In this document: one piece after another, positions 53,858 through 63,067 of the stretch
Numbering within the stretch: position 1 is the stretch's first letter
Layout: every line of letters begins with the position of its first letter
From: Korobacter sp963703075
GTDB lineage: Bacteria > Acidobacteriota > Terriglobia > Terriglobales > Acidobacteriaceae
DNA length: 64,000 nt
Reading direction: 5' to 3'
Assembly (NCBI GenBank): GCA_963703075.1
Contig: OY969786.1
Coordinates: 4,278,001 to 4,342,000 of the forward strand
The notes under the pieces: model-generated
What the model saw: the letters and a program-made list of their open reading frames with translations, nothing else
Databases searched by the model: none
Told to the model about the DNA's origin: nothing
Program-made: the position numbers and the translations under genes

Positions 53858-56800
53858 GTGAAAAATAGGTTTTTATTGGTAGTAGTTTGTCCCCTGATCC
53901 TCCCCTTCTTGGCGATCAGCGCGCTTGCGCAGGATTTCGAGGTAAATGGCGCCCCGCAGCAGCAGGCCGCGCCAGCGAAAAAACCGGGCCAGAAGACAAA
54001 AGGAAAGGCAGCCAGCAAGCCCAGCACCGCGACTCCCGAAAACGGTCTCGGCTGGGGGAACAGTATTGAAGTAGGCCGCCTGGCGCGCGCCGCGCAAGAC
54101 GCACTGAAGCACGGAAACCCTTCCGCTGCAGCCACTTACGCGCAGCGTGCTGTGCAGGCGGCTCCCCAGAACAGCAAGCTCTGGCTGCTGCTCGGCTACA
54201 CCTCGCGCCTGGCAGGTCATACCCAGGAGTCCATCGACGCCTACAACCATGCCTTGCAGACCGATCCTAAGTCACTGGACGCACGCTCAGGTCTGGCGCA
54301 GACCTACATGCATGCCGGGCGCAACGATGACGCCAAGCGCCTCCTGACACAGGTATTAGCCGCCGATCCACGCCGGCAGAACGACCTGCTGGTGGCGGGC
54401 GAGCTTTACTTGCGGACAGGCGACCCGCAGGGTGGAATTAATTACCTACAGCGCGCCGACAATGTGAAACCTTCTGCACATGCCGAGCTGCTCATGGCGA
54501 TGGGCTATATGCGCCTTAAGCAGCCCCAGAAAGCCAAGCAGCTGCTGGATACAGCCCGGAAAAGGGCTCCGAATAACGTCGAAATTTTCCAGGCAGTGGC
54601 CACTTTTTATCGTGAAGACCACGATTACAAGAGTGCCATCGAGACCCTGAAAAGCGCCCCGCGCAAGACCCCCAGCCTGCTTGCGGACCTCGCATTTACG
54701 TATGCGCTGGCAGGCGACAAAAAGAGTTCAACCGAGACCTACGTGAAAGCGGCGAACGCCGCTCCGAAAGAAATCAAGTATCAACTGAGCGCAGCCCAAG
54801 CGCTCATTCAGACAGGCGACAAACAGAAGGCGCGCGATTTCATCAACCGGGCTGCCGCGATTAATCCGGACCACTACCGTCTGCATGCCATTCGCGCCGG
54901 CCTGGCGAAATCGGAAAATCGCAACGCCGACGCGGTGAAGGAATACCAACTCGCGCTCGCGGCACTCCCCAAAGATGGCGTACCTGAAGGGCAGCTTTAT
55001 CCGATTCTCCTGCGCTTGAATCTCGCGGAAGCCCTGAAAGACTCCGGCCAGGGCGACGCTGCGCGGCAACAGATGGCGCTCGCCGAGCAGGAGATTGCGA
55101 AGATCAATGTTGAAGGAACCGCGAAAGCGGAATTTCTGCGCGTGCGTGCCTCGATCCGCGCCTCGAGCCAGGATTTTGCCGGCGCCGAAGCCGACTTGAA
55201 AGAAGCGCAGAAACTCGATCCGAATAATCCGCTGATCGTTTTGCAGTATGCCAACCTTTTGTGGAAGGCGGGTCGCACCGAGGAGTCGCGCCAGATGTAC
55301 TTGGGCATCCTCAATGGCGATCCCAAGAATCGCTTTGCCCTGGAAGCGCTCGGCTACCTGTCGCGTGATACCGGAGATACCCAGGGAGCGGAAAAATACT
55401 TCACACAGCTCGCCCAGGCTTATCCGGATGATTACGTAGCTTACCTAGCCCTGGGAGATCTTTACACGGCAACGCACGACTTTACCCGGGCCCTTGCTAA
55501 TTACGAGCATGCCCACCAACTGGCTCCTGGTAACGCCATCGTTATCGCCAATGCCGCTAACGCCGCAATTGAAGCTCGCCAGCTTCCCGTAGCTGGCCAT
55601 TGGCTTGCACTAGCCACAGGTGAGATGGCAGAGGAACCGCATATCCTGGTGGAAAAAGAGCGCTACCTCTTTCATACCGGCAAATACCAGGAAGCGGTGG
55701 CCACCGGCCAGCGCGCTTTGGAGAAACTGCCCAAAGATCGTAATGCGAGCGTCTACCTGGCCTATTCGTACTACAACCTCGGTCGCTATGACGATGTGCT
55801 GACCTTGGCTGACAAGTACGACAACATTCTGCCCAAGGAACCCAATTTTTCCCTGCTTGAGGGCCACGTTCACCGGCAATCGCAATTGCTGAACGAAGCC
55901 GTCCAGGATTACACCCACGCCTTGCAGCGCGATCCGAAAATGGCCGAGGCCTATGTCAATCGGGGCTATGTGCTGAATGACATGCAGAATGCCGAACAGG
56001 CCACGCAAGACTTTCAGACGGCCCTGCAAATGAATCCGAATAACGGGACAGCGCACCTCGGCCTGGCATTTTCCGAATTGCAGTTGCACCACGGAAAGGC
56101 CGCGCTTGAACAAGCGGCCATCGCCGAGAAGATCATGGGCGAATCGGGCGCAACCCATCTTGCCCGCGCCACCGCCTACCGCCAACAACGCCTGATGGTG
56201 CAGGCCGAGAGGGAATACCTGGCCGCGATCAAGTTCTCCGCGCAGGATCCGAAACTGCGCCTGGTGCTGGCCGACACGCAATATCACGAGCGGAAGTTCA
56301 CCCTCGCCCTGGCCACCCTGGCGGATGCGCTCACCCTCGATCCGGATGATCCGTTGATCTATGCGCAGATGGCCCATGCGCATGCCGAGCTGCATCATCG
56401 AGACGAAACGCTGCGTTACGTTGCGCTCGCGGAGAAGACCGGCGGGGAACGTTCCCTCGTCCTGCTCGACACCGGTGACGCACTCGAGACGCTGGGAGAT
56501 CGCGATGGGGCCATGCAGCGCTTCGAGCGGGCATTGGATGCTCCTGACGCGGACCGTGTCCAGGCACGCTTGGCCATCGCGCGCCATATGGTGCGTTACG
56601 GACATGAAGGCGATGCACGGCAGCAGATCGCGCTCGCCTTCGCAGAGAGCCGCATCGGTGAAGCTTCGCCGGTTACACCCGACGACCTTGTCGAAGCCGC
56701 CAACATTTTTCTCTCGCTGAATGACTTCGATCTCGCCAAGCGATACTTCCAGAAAGCCAAGGAAGCGGGCGCCGCCGATGAAGTCGTCGATATAGGGCTG

Positions 56801-58081
56801 GCCAATGTTGAACTGGTCCATGGAAATCCCCGCGGCGCGCAAGCGCTGCTGGATTCCATCGGCGATCCCGCGGAAGAGCAGCAGAATTACGACTACCAAC
56901 TGGCTTTGGGCAGCCTGTATCGCCAGCAGCACGACGGCGTCCGCGCGTTGAGCGCCTTTGCCCGTGCGAACCAGCTTGGAGGTCCTGACGATCCCATCGC
57001 CGAGCGTGCGCTTTTTGGGGCAGCGAGTGCGGAAGGGCTGCAGATCAACGACAAGGTGAGTGCACTGTCGGATTTCAATATGCACGGCATCTTTGACGAT
57101 CCGACGATCTACAACCTTGATCGCCAGATCTTTGCCGTGACGAACGGCCAGCCACTGCCGCCGCCGCGCTCCACCCTTGAATCTCTATGGACGAATGGGT
57201 ATCGACTCCACCTCAAAGGATTTCCTTTGATCAGCGGCTTCTTCCAGCTTCGCAACGCGCGCGGTTTGTATTCTGTGCCGAGCGATGCGCTGATCGTTCC
57301 TATCGATACCTACGATTACAACTTTAACTCTTCAATCAGTCCTTCCGTGCACCTCGGATTCCTTACAATGAATTTCACAACTGGAATCCAATTCACGGTG
57401 CGGCGCGACAAGGAATCGCCGGTTCTCCTCGACCAGAACTTGTTCCGACAATTCGCTTACATGGAAACAAACTCAGTCGGCAACTGGCTTCAACTGCGCG
57501 CATCGGGCTTTCATGAAGCCGGACCCTTTACCGAGCGCGATCTGTCTTCCCGTGATGTAGGCGGCCGCGTCGAATTCATCGTCGGGCGTCCGTGGGGCAG
57601 AAGCGCATTCCTCACCGGTTACACGGTGCGCGATATCGTCTACAACCCGGCCATTCGCGAGTTCTTTACCACCAGCACTTACGCAGGTTTACAACACACT
57701 TTTGGGCGATCAAGAAAGTTTACCGTCGCGGGCCTGGGTGAATACATTCGATCGTGGCGTGTGCAGGATTCTTCTTATTTCATCGCGCAGGCTTTGGAGC
57801 CGGCCGCACAAGTCACGTACGAGCCCAACAATCGCTGGAAAGTTGATGGCTCTTTTGCATGGGGGAAGGGCGAAGGATTCAGCACTTATGACAACGTGCA
57901 GAGCAGTTTCTTCATCTCTTATGTAAGGCCCCTTCGTCGTTCGATGACGGATCACTTTGGGGATGTTCCCGTTGAGTATCCTTTGCGTTTCTCTTTCGGG
58001 GTGCAGACAGATAATTTTTACAACTTTACTGGCTCGGGTCAGGCGCAGATTCGCCCAGTGGTTCGCTTGACAGTCTTTTAA
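53858..58081 (+). CDS. Giant TPR protein with C-terminal outer-membrane beta-barrel, exopolysaccharide exporter-like
   Basis: 1407 residues. A signal peptide (FLLVVVCPLILPFLAISALA) and a basic Pro/Ala linker lead into a superhelix of more than twenty TPR repeats (about 65-1060; e.g. AAATYAQRAVQAAPQNSKLWLLLGYTSRL). A linker follows, then a strand-rich domain from about 1114 to the end with alternating aromatic/polar strands. The protein ends in PVVRLTVF; a terminal Phe is the outer-membrane barrel insertion signal. The same order occurs in BcsC, PgaA and PelB, where the barrel exports polysaccharide. Start GTG 53858. The next gene follows in 18 bp. Which polymer is exported is unknown. Confidence 0.85.
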   Translation: MKNRFLLVVVCPLILPFLAISALAQDFEVNGAPQQQAAPAKKPGQKTKGKAASKPSTATPENGLGWGNSIEVGRLARAAQDALKHGNPSAAATYAQRAVQAAPQNSKLWLLLGYTSRLAGHTQESIDAYNHALQTDPKSLDARSGLAQTYMHAGRNDDAKRLLTQVLAADPRRQNDLLVAGELYLRTGDPQGGINYLQRADNVKPSAHAELLMAMGYMRLKQPQKAKQLLDTARKRAPNNVEIFQAVATFYREDHDYKSAIETLKSAPRKTPSLLADLAFTYALAGDKKSSTETYVKAANAAPKEIKYQLSAAQALIQTGDKQKARDFINRAAAINPDHYRLHAIRAGLAKSENRNADAVKEYQLALAALPKDGVPEGQLYPILLRLNLAEALKDSGQGDAARQQMALAEQEIAKINVEGTAKAEFLRVRASIRASSQDFAGAEADLKEAQKLDPNNPLIVLQYANLLWKAGRTEESRQMYLGILNGDPKNRFALEALGYLSRDTGDTQGAEKYFTQLAQAYPDDYVAYLALGDLYTATHDFTRALANYEHAHQLAPGNAIVIANAANAAIEARQLPVAGHWLALATGEMAEEPHILVEKERYLFHTGKYQEAVATGQRALEKLPKDRNASVYLAYSYYNLGRYDDVLTLADKYDNILPKEPNFSLLEGHVHRQSQLLNEAVQDYTHALQRDPKMAEAYVNRGYVLNDMQNAEQATQDFQTALQMNPNNGTAHLGLAFSELQLHHGKAALEQAAIAEKIMGESGATHLARATAYRQQRLMVQAEREYLAAIKFSAQDPKLRLVLADTQYHERKFTLALATLADALTLDPDDPLIYAQMAHAHAELHHRDETLRYVALAEKTGGERSLVLLDTGDALETLGDRDGAMQRFERALDAPDADRVQARLAIARHMVRYGHEGDARQQIALAFAESRIGEASPVTPDDLVEAANIFLSLNDFDLAKRYFQKAKEAGAADEVVDIGLANVELVHGNPRGAQALLDSIGDPAEEQQNYDYQLALGSLYRQQHDGVRALSAFARANQLGGPDDPIAERALFGAASAEGLQINDKVSALSDFNMHGIFDDPTIYNLDRQIFAVTNGQPLPPPRSTLESLWTNGYRLHLKGFPLISGFFQLRNARGLYSVPSDALIVPIDTYDYNFNSSISPSVHLGFLTMNFTTGIQFTVRRDKESPVLLDQNLFRQFAYMETNSVGNWLQLRASGFHEAGPFTERDLSSRDVGGRVEFIVGRPWGRSAFLTGYTVRDIVYNPAIREFFTTSTYAGLQHTFGRSRKFTVAGLGEYIRSWRVQDSSYFIAQALEPAAQVTYEPNNRWKVDGSFAWGKGEGFSTYDNVQSSFFISYVRPLRRSMTDHFGDVPVEYPLRFSFGVQTDNFYNFTGSGQAQIRPVVRLTVF

Positions 58082-58099
58082 GAGGCCAGAAGGAAGTTC

Positions 58100-59350
58100 A
58101 TGAAGATTTGCCTTGTTACAGCTTTTCCGCCAAGTCGGCGAGGGCTGAACGAATACGGGTACCACATAGCGCGGGAACTGCAGCGCGATCCTTTGCTCAG
58201 CGTGACGGTTCTCGCGGACGAGCTGGAATCGCCTGAGCCCGAGCTGGAGGACTTCGATGTCCAGCGTGTCTGGCGCTTCGACAGCCTCTCCAACCCGATC
58301 CGGCTACGTAAGGCGCTGAACGACTGCAAGCCCGATGTCGTGTGGTTCAACTTGCTTTTCTCCACTTTTGGCAATCAGCCGCTGGCCGCCTTTGCCGGGC
58401 TGACGGTCCCGGTGTTTACGCGTATGTCGGGCCGGTATACCCATGTCACCCTCCACCATCTGATGGAGAATATCGATCTTGCACACGCCAACGTGCGTTT
58501 TCCGCGGGTTTACCGGGCTGCCGGAAACATCGCCACCCGCATGCTTTTGGCTGCCAACTCGATCAGCGTCCTTTTGCCTGCCTATCGCCGGACTTTAATC
58601 AACAAGTATGGCGGGGAGAATGTGCACTTCCGTGCGCATGGGATTATGTCCGCTCGGCCAGAGCCCCCTGACTATTCTCGTCGTGGAATTCCAGAGCACC
58701 GCGTGCTAGCATTCGGGAAGTGGGGTACTTACAAACGGCTTGAATTGCTCATGGAAGCTTTCGAGCTGGTCTCCGCCCGTATGCCAAACGCAAAGCTGGT
58801 GATCGCGGGCAGCAACCACCCCATGACCCCGGGCTACGTTGAAGGTGTCGCGAAACGATACGAAGGAGATCCGCGGGTGGAGTTCGTGGGCTACGTTGCC
58901 GAAGAAGATATTCCGGAATTATTCCGGAACTCCAGTGTGCTGGTGATGCCGTATTCATCCGCCACCGGTTCGAGCGGCGTTGCGCATCTCGCAGCGGAAT
59001 ATGGATTGCCGATCATCTGCGCAGACATCCCAGATTTTCACGAGATGTCCGAAGATGAAGGTCTCGGCATTTTGTTTTATCAAACCGGAAGTGACCACAG
59101 TCTCGCGGATCAAATCTGCGGGCTTCTCAACTCCCCCGAGATGATGAAAGAAATGTCCGAGCAAAATTTCTCTGCCGCACTTCGGCAGACGATGCCGCAG
59201 ATCATGCGGCAGTACTTGCGGTCTTTCGATCTGCACCAGCGGGCCCGAGCCCTGGAGCCGATCTCTCGTTTTCGCCGTCTACCAGGCTGGGTACCCTCCC
59301 GCTCGGCCATCTTCCGCGCAGCTGCGCCAAGGTGGGTACCATGGATGTAA
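58100..59350 (+). CDS. GT4-like (GT-B fold) glycosyltransferase
   Basis: 416 residues. The N-terminal Rossmann domain starts MKICLVTAFPPSRRGLNEYGYHIAREL, typical of group 1 transferases. The C-terminal donor-binding domain has VLAFGKWGTYKRLELLMEAF, KLVIAGSNHP, VEFVGYVAEEDIPELFRNSSVLVMPY and ATGSSGVAHLAAEYGLPIICADIPDF. In this last stretch the usual EX7E pair is absent (T and L by alignment), so it belongs to the TGSSGV-type subgroup. It probably adds a sugar to the lipid-linked or nascent polymer in the cytoplasm. AAGGAAG precedes ATG 58100. Its last ten bases overlap the next gene. Confidence 0.88.
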   Translation: MKICLVTAFPPSRRGLNEYGYHIARELQRDPLLSVTVLADELESPEPELEDFDVQRVWRFDSLSNPIRLRKALNDCKPDVVWFNLLFSTFGNQPLAAFAGLTVPVFTRMSGRYTHVTLHHLMENIDLAHANVRFPRVYRAAGNIATRMLLAANSISVLLPAYRRTLINKYGGENVHFRAHGIMSARPEPPDYSRRGIPEHRVLAFGKWGTYKRLELLMEAFELVSARMPNAKLVIAGSNHPMTPGYVEGVAKRYEGDPRVEFVGYVAEEDIPELFRNSSVLVMPYSSATGSSGVAHLAAEYGLPIICADIPDFHEMSEDEGLGILFYQTGSDHSLADQICGLLNSPEMMKEMSEQNFSAALRQTMPQIMRQYLRSFDLHQRARALEPISRFRRLPGWVPSRSAIFRAAAPRWVPWM

Positions 59351-60516
59351 AAGCGATCATCGTCGTCGGACATGTGGACCCGTCCGCCGACGTGAAAGGT
59401 CCCAATCCCGAATCGTTTGCGGCGATGCCGCTCGTGCTTGCCCAGGTGCTCGGCAAGTCCGTGCTCGCGCGCACCGTGCAACGACTTCGGCATTACGGGA
59501 TTTCGCAGTTCGTTACCGTCTGCGACCCTGATGCGGTTTCTGGGATCGATCCGCTTTCGGCCAAGGATTTCAATGTAATCGCGCAGGACCGCGGTTTGTG
59601 GCGCACCGCCGAAACCGTGTTCAACGACTTCGTGCAGAAGGGCGCCGAGCTCGTGCTCGTCATTCGACTCGGCCCCTATGCTGAACTCGACTACGAGGAG
59701 TTCATTCAGTTCCACCTCGAGCAACACGGCCGCGCAACTGTTGCCGTCGATGCGCGTGGCTATCGCGTCGGCATCGTTGCCCTCTGTCCTTCGCGGCGCA
59801 ATGACGCTGCTTATCTCTTCCGCCACAACATGGAAGAGTTCAGGGTGCCGTGTCAGCAATATGTTTTCCGCGGGTATCTAAACCGTCTGATTACGCCTCT
59901 TGATTTGCGACAGCTGGCGGTCGACGCCCTGCTCCAACGCAATCATGTGCAGCCCGTCGGCAAGCAGATTCGTCCTGGCGTTTGGGTAGGCCCCTCGGCG
60001 CGTATCCATCCCCGGGCGCGCATCGTGGCCCCGGCTTATATCGGGGAGCGCGCTAAGGTCCGTGCCTCTGCCGTCATTACCAGGTTTACCAGCATCGAGC
60101 ACCACGCGGTGGTCGATTGCGGAACGGTCGTAGAAAATGCCTCAATCGCTCCTTACACTTACGTAGGAGCAGGCCTGGACGTAAACTATGCAATCGTTGG
60201 GGGCGGCCGGATTGCCAGCCTGCGCCGCAATGTTGAAGTAGAAATTAAAGACCCCAAACTGGTTTCTGGCATCTCATCCAGTGCACCTGTTCGCGCCATG
60301 CGCGAGATGGCTGCATTGGCAAGCTATTTGCCTCAGCAAATGGTCCGCGGATTGCTTGCAAAGTCTCAGCGCAGCATGCCCTCGGATATACCCACTGCCG
60401 TGAATACTCCCTCTGCAGCATTGAAGGAGCCGGCTTTCACTAACCCGGATGGCACTATGAACTCATCAGAGTTCCCCTCCGATTTCGCAGTTGCGAGGAG
60501 ATATGGAAACGAGTAG
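59341..60516 (+). CDS. Left-handed beta-helix protein with degenerate nucleotidyltransferase head
   Basis: 391 residues. The N-terminal half (about 1-210) looks like a GT-A nucleotidyltransferase (AMPLVLAQVLGKSVLARTVQRLRHYGISQFVTVC). It lacks the G-x-G-T-R nucleotide-binding signature: the corresponding place reads IIVVGHVDPSADVKGP. The second half (about 215-310) has hexapeptide repeats of a left-handed beta-helix (VWVGPSARIHPRARIVAPAYIGERAKV). A low-complexity tail ends it. It may be a scaffold or a divergent acyltransferase/nucleotidyltransferase. The start is ATG 59341, five bases after AAGGTGG. It overlaps the STAS gene by 14 bp. Confidence 0.78.
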   Translation: MDVKAIIVVGHVDPSADVKGPNPESFAAMPLVLAQVLGKSVLARTVQRLRHYGISQFVTVCDPDAVSGIDPLSAKDFNVIAQDRGLWRTAETVFNDFVQKGAELVLVIRLGPYAELDYEEFIQFHLEQHGRATVAVDARGYRVGIVALCPSRRNDAAYLFRHNMEEFRVPCQQYVFRGYLNRLITPLDLRQLAVDALLQRNHVQPVGKQIRPGVWVGPSARIHPRARIVAPAYIGERAKVRASAVITRFTSIEHHAVVDCGTVVENASIAPYTYVGAGLDVNYAIVGGGRIASLRRNVEVEIKDPKLVSGISSSAPVRAMREMAALASYLPQQMVRGLLAKSQRSMPSDIPTAVNTPSAALKEPAFTNPDGTMNSSEFPSDFAVARRYGNE

Positions 60517-60964
60517 GCCAGTAGTCGTAAAACGAATGCCCGAAAGACTGAATGCGCCAGCGTCCAAGAAGTTCCTTGTCGAAGTAGAACCTTTCCTTCG
60601 CTCGGACCGGCCCCAATTGGTCTTAGATCTCTCCCAGGTGAAGCAGATGGATGCAGCCGGTGTCGATATGCTGCTCCATTGCCTGAATGAGACCATGAAG
60701 CGCGACGGAGACGTCAAGCTTGCCTCGCTCTCTCCTCAAGCCGCTGTCGTGCTCGAAATGACGCGAACGGAACGTCTCTTCGAGCTCTACCAGAATTCCA
60801 CGGATGCGGTGCGCAGCTTCAGCAGCTTCCTGCCGAATGCGATTAAGCACTCGTACGCACATTCGTACGCCAGCTTCGCCCCTTCCGCTTCCATGGCTTT
60901 CCCGGTCAGCAACGTTCAGTTGTCGATGATCCCTGAGGCGGATGGCGCAGACCAGGCAGCATGA
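60503..60964 (+). CDS. STAS-domain protein lacking the phosphorylatable serine
   Basis: 153 residues. The STAS fold (about 5-105) is like anti-sigma factor antagonists: PQLVLDLSQVKQMDAAGVDMLLHCL, then GDVKLASLSPQAAVVLEMTRTERLFELY. The usual DSSG loop reads D50-A51-A52-G53, so the Ser that kinases phosphorylate is missing and it should not be switched that way. The C-terminal 45 residues are Ser/Ala-rich and probably disordered. GAGGAG precedes ATG 60503. It is translationally coupled to the flippase gene (ATGA). A structural or regulatory adaptor role in the polysaccharide operon is inferred. Confidence 0.88.
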   Translation: METSRPVVVKRMPERLNAPASKKFLVEVEPFLRSDRPQLVLDLSQVKQMDAAGVDMLLHCLNETMKRDGDVKLASLSPQAAVVLEMTRTERLFELYQNSTDAVRSFSSFLPNAIKHSYAHSYASFAPSASMAFPVSNVQLSMIPEADGADQAA

Positions 60965-62277
60965 GTTCCAAGCAGGAGACGTTGATCAACCCTCCAGCCC
61001 GCGACCTTCGCGGGCTGGTGCGGTCTATGCGTCTTGCGCCTGCGGATAGCCGGCTCGTCGGTGGCAGCCTCATTATGTTGGCGGGCTCGGTCCTCATCAG
61101 CCTGCTGAATTTCGGCTATAACATCGCGGTCGCTCGCATGCTCGGCGCCGGTGAATTTAGCCAGGCCGCCGCGGCTGTGACTTTGCTCATGCTGGTTTCT
61201 TGTTTGACCTTGGCTTTCCAACTCGTCTGTGCCAAGTTCGTCGCCAAGAACCCGACCAACGCTGCAAAATCGTACGTCTACCGCTCCCTGCTGCGCCGCG
61301 CCTGGACGGTCAGCATCACGCTGGGCATCGTGCTAATTCTCTTCAGCGGTCCGGTTTCCACTTGGCTACGCATGCCTTCGCCCATGTTGGTCATCGTCCT
61401 GGCGATCGGCATGGCGTTTTATATCCCCCTGGGGGTGCGGCGAGGGGCCTTGCAAGGCGTTTGTAAATTCCCTCCGCTGAGTTTGAACTTTATTCTCGAG
61501 ACGACGATTAAGTTGTTTGCTGCCTTAATCTTAGTGAAAGCCGGATACGGAATTCTCGGGGCGGTCTCGGCGATCTCGATTTCGGTGATCGCGGCCTACT
61601 TTTTTTGTTACATTCCCGCCGAAATTCGTGAGCAGCCGAAACCCGGCCTGCCAGCATCTTTTGGGGAGGGTGCTCAGGCGATCATCTTCTTTGTTGGACA
61701 GGTGATCATCAATAATATCGACATCCTGATGGTGAAGCATTTTTTCCGTCCCGAGGTCGCTGGCCTTTACGCAGCGGTCGCTTTGGTAGGACGCGTGCTC
61801 TACATAGCTTCCTGGCAAGTCGTAAGCGCTATGTTTCCAATCGCCGCTGGTAAACCCGAATCCGAGGAGCGCGAGAGTTGGATGGTCGTACTCATCCCCC
61901 TCGCTTTTGTCACTACGCTTTGTCTCGGATTCATGGCGATTCTTGCTCTTTTCCCGGACACGATTCTCCGCCTCGTGTTCGGTGCACGCTTTAACCAGGG
62001 CATGGATACGCACAACCTGCTGGTGCTCTATGCCGCCGCGACCGGCGGTTACGCGCTGAGTGTGGTGCTGATGGCCTACGAGATGTCGCGGCGCATCGCG
62101 AATACTGGCTGGCTCCAACTGGTGGTGAGCGGCCTGGTTGTTGCCGGCATTACGATGTTCCACAACACGCTGCGCGATGTCATCGTGGTACAGCAGGTAC
62201 TGATGGTGGTCTTGTTTTTAGCGGTGGCGGTGCCGTTCCTTCGCACCCGCCGTTTCCAACTCCGGGGAGCAGCATGA
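60961..62277 (+). CDS. Wzx/PelG-like polysaccharide flippase
   Basis: 438 residues with about twelve membrane helices of the MOP/PST family (LIMLAGSVLISLLNFGYNIAVARMLGAGEFSQAAAAVTLL is the family N-terminus; IINNIDILMVKHFFRPEVAGLYAAVALVGRVLYI is the central motif). Such proteins flip lipid-linked sugar units, or in Pel act in membrane transport of the polymer. Start ATG 60961 overlaps the STAS stop as ATGA, and its own stop overlaps the next start as ATGA. This tight coupling implies balanced expression of STAS, flippase and ParB-like protein. Confidence 0.93.
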   Translation: MSSKQETLINPPARDLRGLVRSMRLAPADSRLVGGSLIMLAGSVLISLLNFGYNIAVARMLGAGEFSQAAAAVTLLMLVSCLTLAFQLVCAKFVAKNPTNAAKSYVYRSLLRRAWTVSITLGIVLILFSGPVSTWLRMPSPMLVIVLAIGMAFYIPLGVRRGALQGVCKFPPLSLNFILETTIKLFAALILVKAGYGILGAVSAISISVIAAYFFCYIPAEIREQPKPGLPASFGEGAQAIIFFVGQVIINNIDILMVKHFFRPEVAGLYAAVALVGRVLYIASWQVVSAMFPIAAGKPESEERESWMVVLIPLAFVTTLCLGFMAILALFPDTILRLVFGARFNQGMDTHNLLVLYAAATGGYALSVVLMAYEMSRRIANTGWLQLVVSGLVVAGITMFHNTLRDVIVVQQVLMVVLFLAVAVPFLRTRRFQLRGAA

Positions 62278-63047
62278 AGAAGCTGCAACGCGTCACCGAA
62301 GCTGAAGTCATCAACGATTTCCTGAAGAACGAGTTCTATCAGGGCGACTTTCATCACGACCGGGAGCGGTTCGAAAATGTCGTGCTGGAAGCGGATACGA
62401 CCAACGAATACGACAATGCCATTCGTCGCGCGCTGCTGTTCCGCCGCCGCGGACACATGTGGCGCGAACTTCCCGCCGACACGCAGTGGTGGGAGATTGA
62501 GATCGGGGCAGAGGATCTCGACAAGATCCGCGTCTTCCCGCGCGCCCAGTGGCGCAAAGTTTCCAACGGAAGTTTTCTGTTGAGCGATATTGTGCGTCGC
62601 ATCAAGAGCCAGCGCTTTCGCGGCAAAACGCGCGATTTCATCGCCAAGGTGCAGTCGTTGAGCTACCGTTTGCGGCTCAGCAAGGATGACAGTTCGGTCA
62701 TACTGATCGGTATTGACGACGCCCATCCACTCACCATTCTGGAAGGCAATCATCGGCTGACGGCGGCCCTGCTTGCTTCTCCCGCGCTGCTGCAAGAGCG
62801 TTTCAAGATTTTCTGTGGGCTTTCGCCGCGCATGGCGGAGTCGTGCTGGTACCAAACCAATCTTGCGAATCTTTGGCGCTATGCCAAGAACCGCGCACGC
62901 AATTTCAGTTACGACAAAGACGCCGATGTGGAACTGGTGGAGAAAGAATTTCATAAGGATCGCGGCAGCGCGCATCCAAATTTAACAGCGGGCAAAGTTG
63001 CTGCCGCGCAGAATGTTTCTTCCCAATCGCCGTTGGGCGATAAGTAA
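62274..63047 (+). CDS. ParB/Srx-fold-like protein of unknown function
   Basis: 257 residues, cytoplasmic, no membrane segment. PLTILEGNHRLTAALLASPALL (about residues 153-174) matches the ParB/sulfiredoxin-fold signature (I-x-E/D-G-x-H-R-x-x-A). The rest (EFYQGDFHHDRERFENVVLEADTTNEYDNAIRRALLF, SWYQTNLANLWRYAKNRARNF) is not recognised. No DNA-binding helix-turn-helix of true ParB is present, so chromosome partition is unlikely. Members of this fold include small-molecule kinases, so an enzymatic role in sugar or precursor metabolism is possible. Start ATG 62274 overlaps the flippase stop as ATGA. Confidence 0.65.
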   Translation: MKKLQRVTEAEVINDFLKNEFYQGDFHHDRERFENVVLEADTTNEYDNAIRRALLFRRRGHMWRELPADTQWWEIEIGAEDLDKIRVFPRAQWRKVSNGSFLLSDIVRRIKSQRFRGKTRDFIAKVQSLSYRLRLSKDDSSVILIGIDDAHPLTILEGNHRLTAALLASPALLQERFKIFCGLSPRMAESCWYQTNLANLWRYAKNRARNFSYDKDADVELVEKEFHKDRGSAHPNLTAGKVAAAQNVSSQSPLGDK

Positions 63048-63067
63048 GAAAGCTTTTGAGGGTCTCA

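Noticed and set aside
55610..57085. Long open frame on the minus strand inside the TPR-barrel gene (491 codons)
   Set aside because: It is the shadow of a GC-rich coding frame; the plus-strand product has clear TPR repeats, while this translation has no recognisable domain.
53858..62277. Standard Pel operon
   Set aside because: PelB-, PelF- and PelG-like functions can be argued, but no PelA, PelC, PelD or PelE homologue is visible and extra genes interrupt the order.
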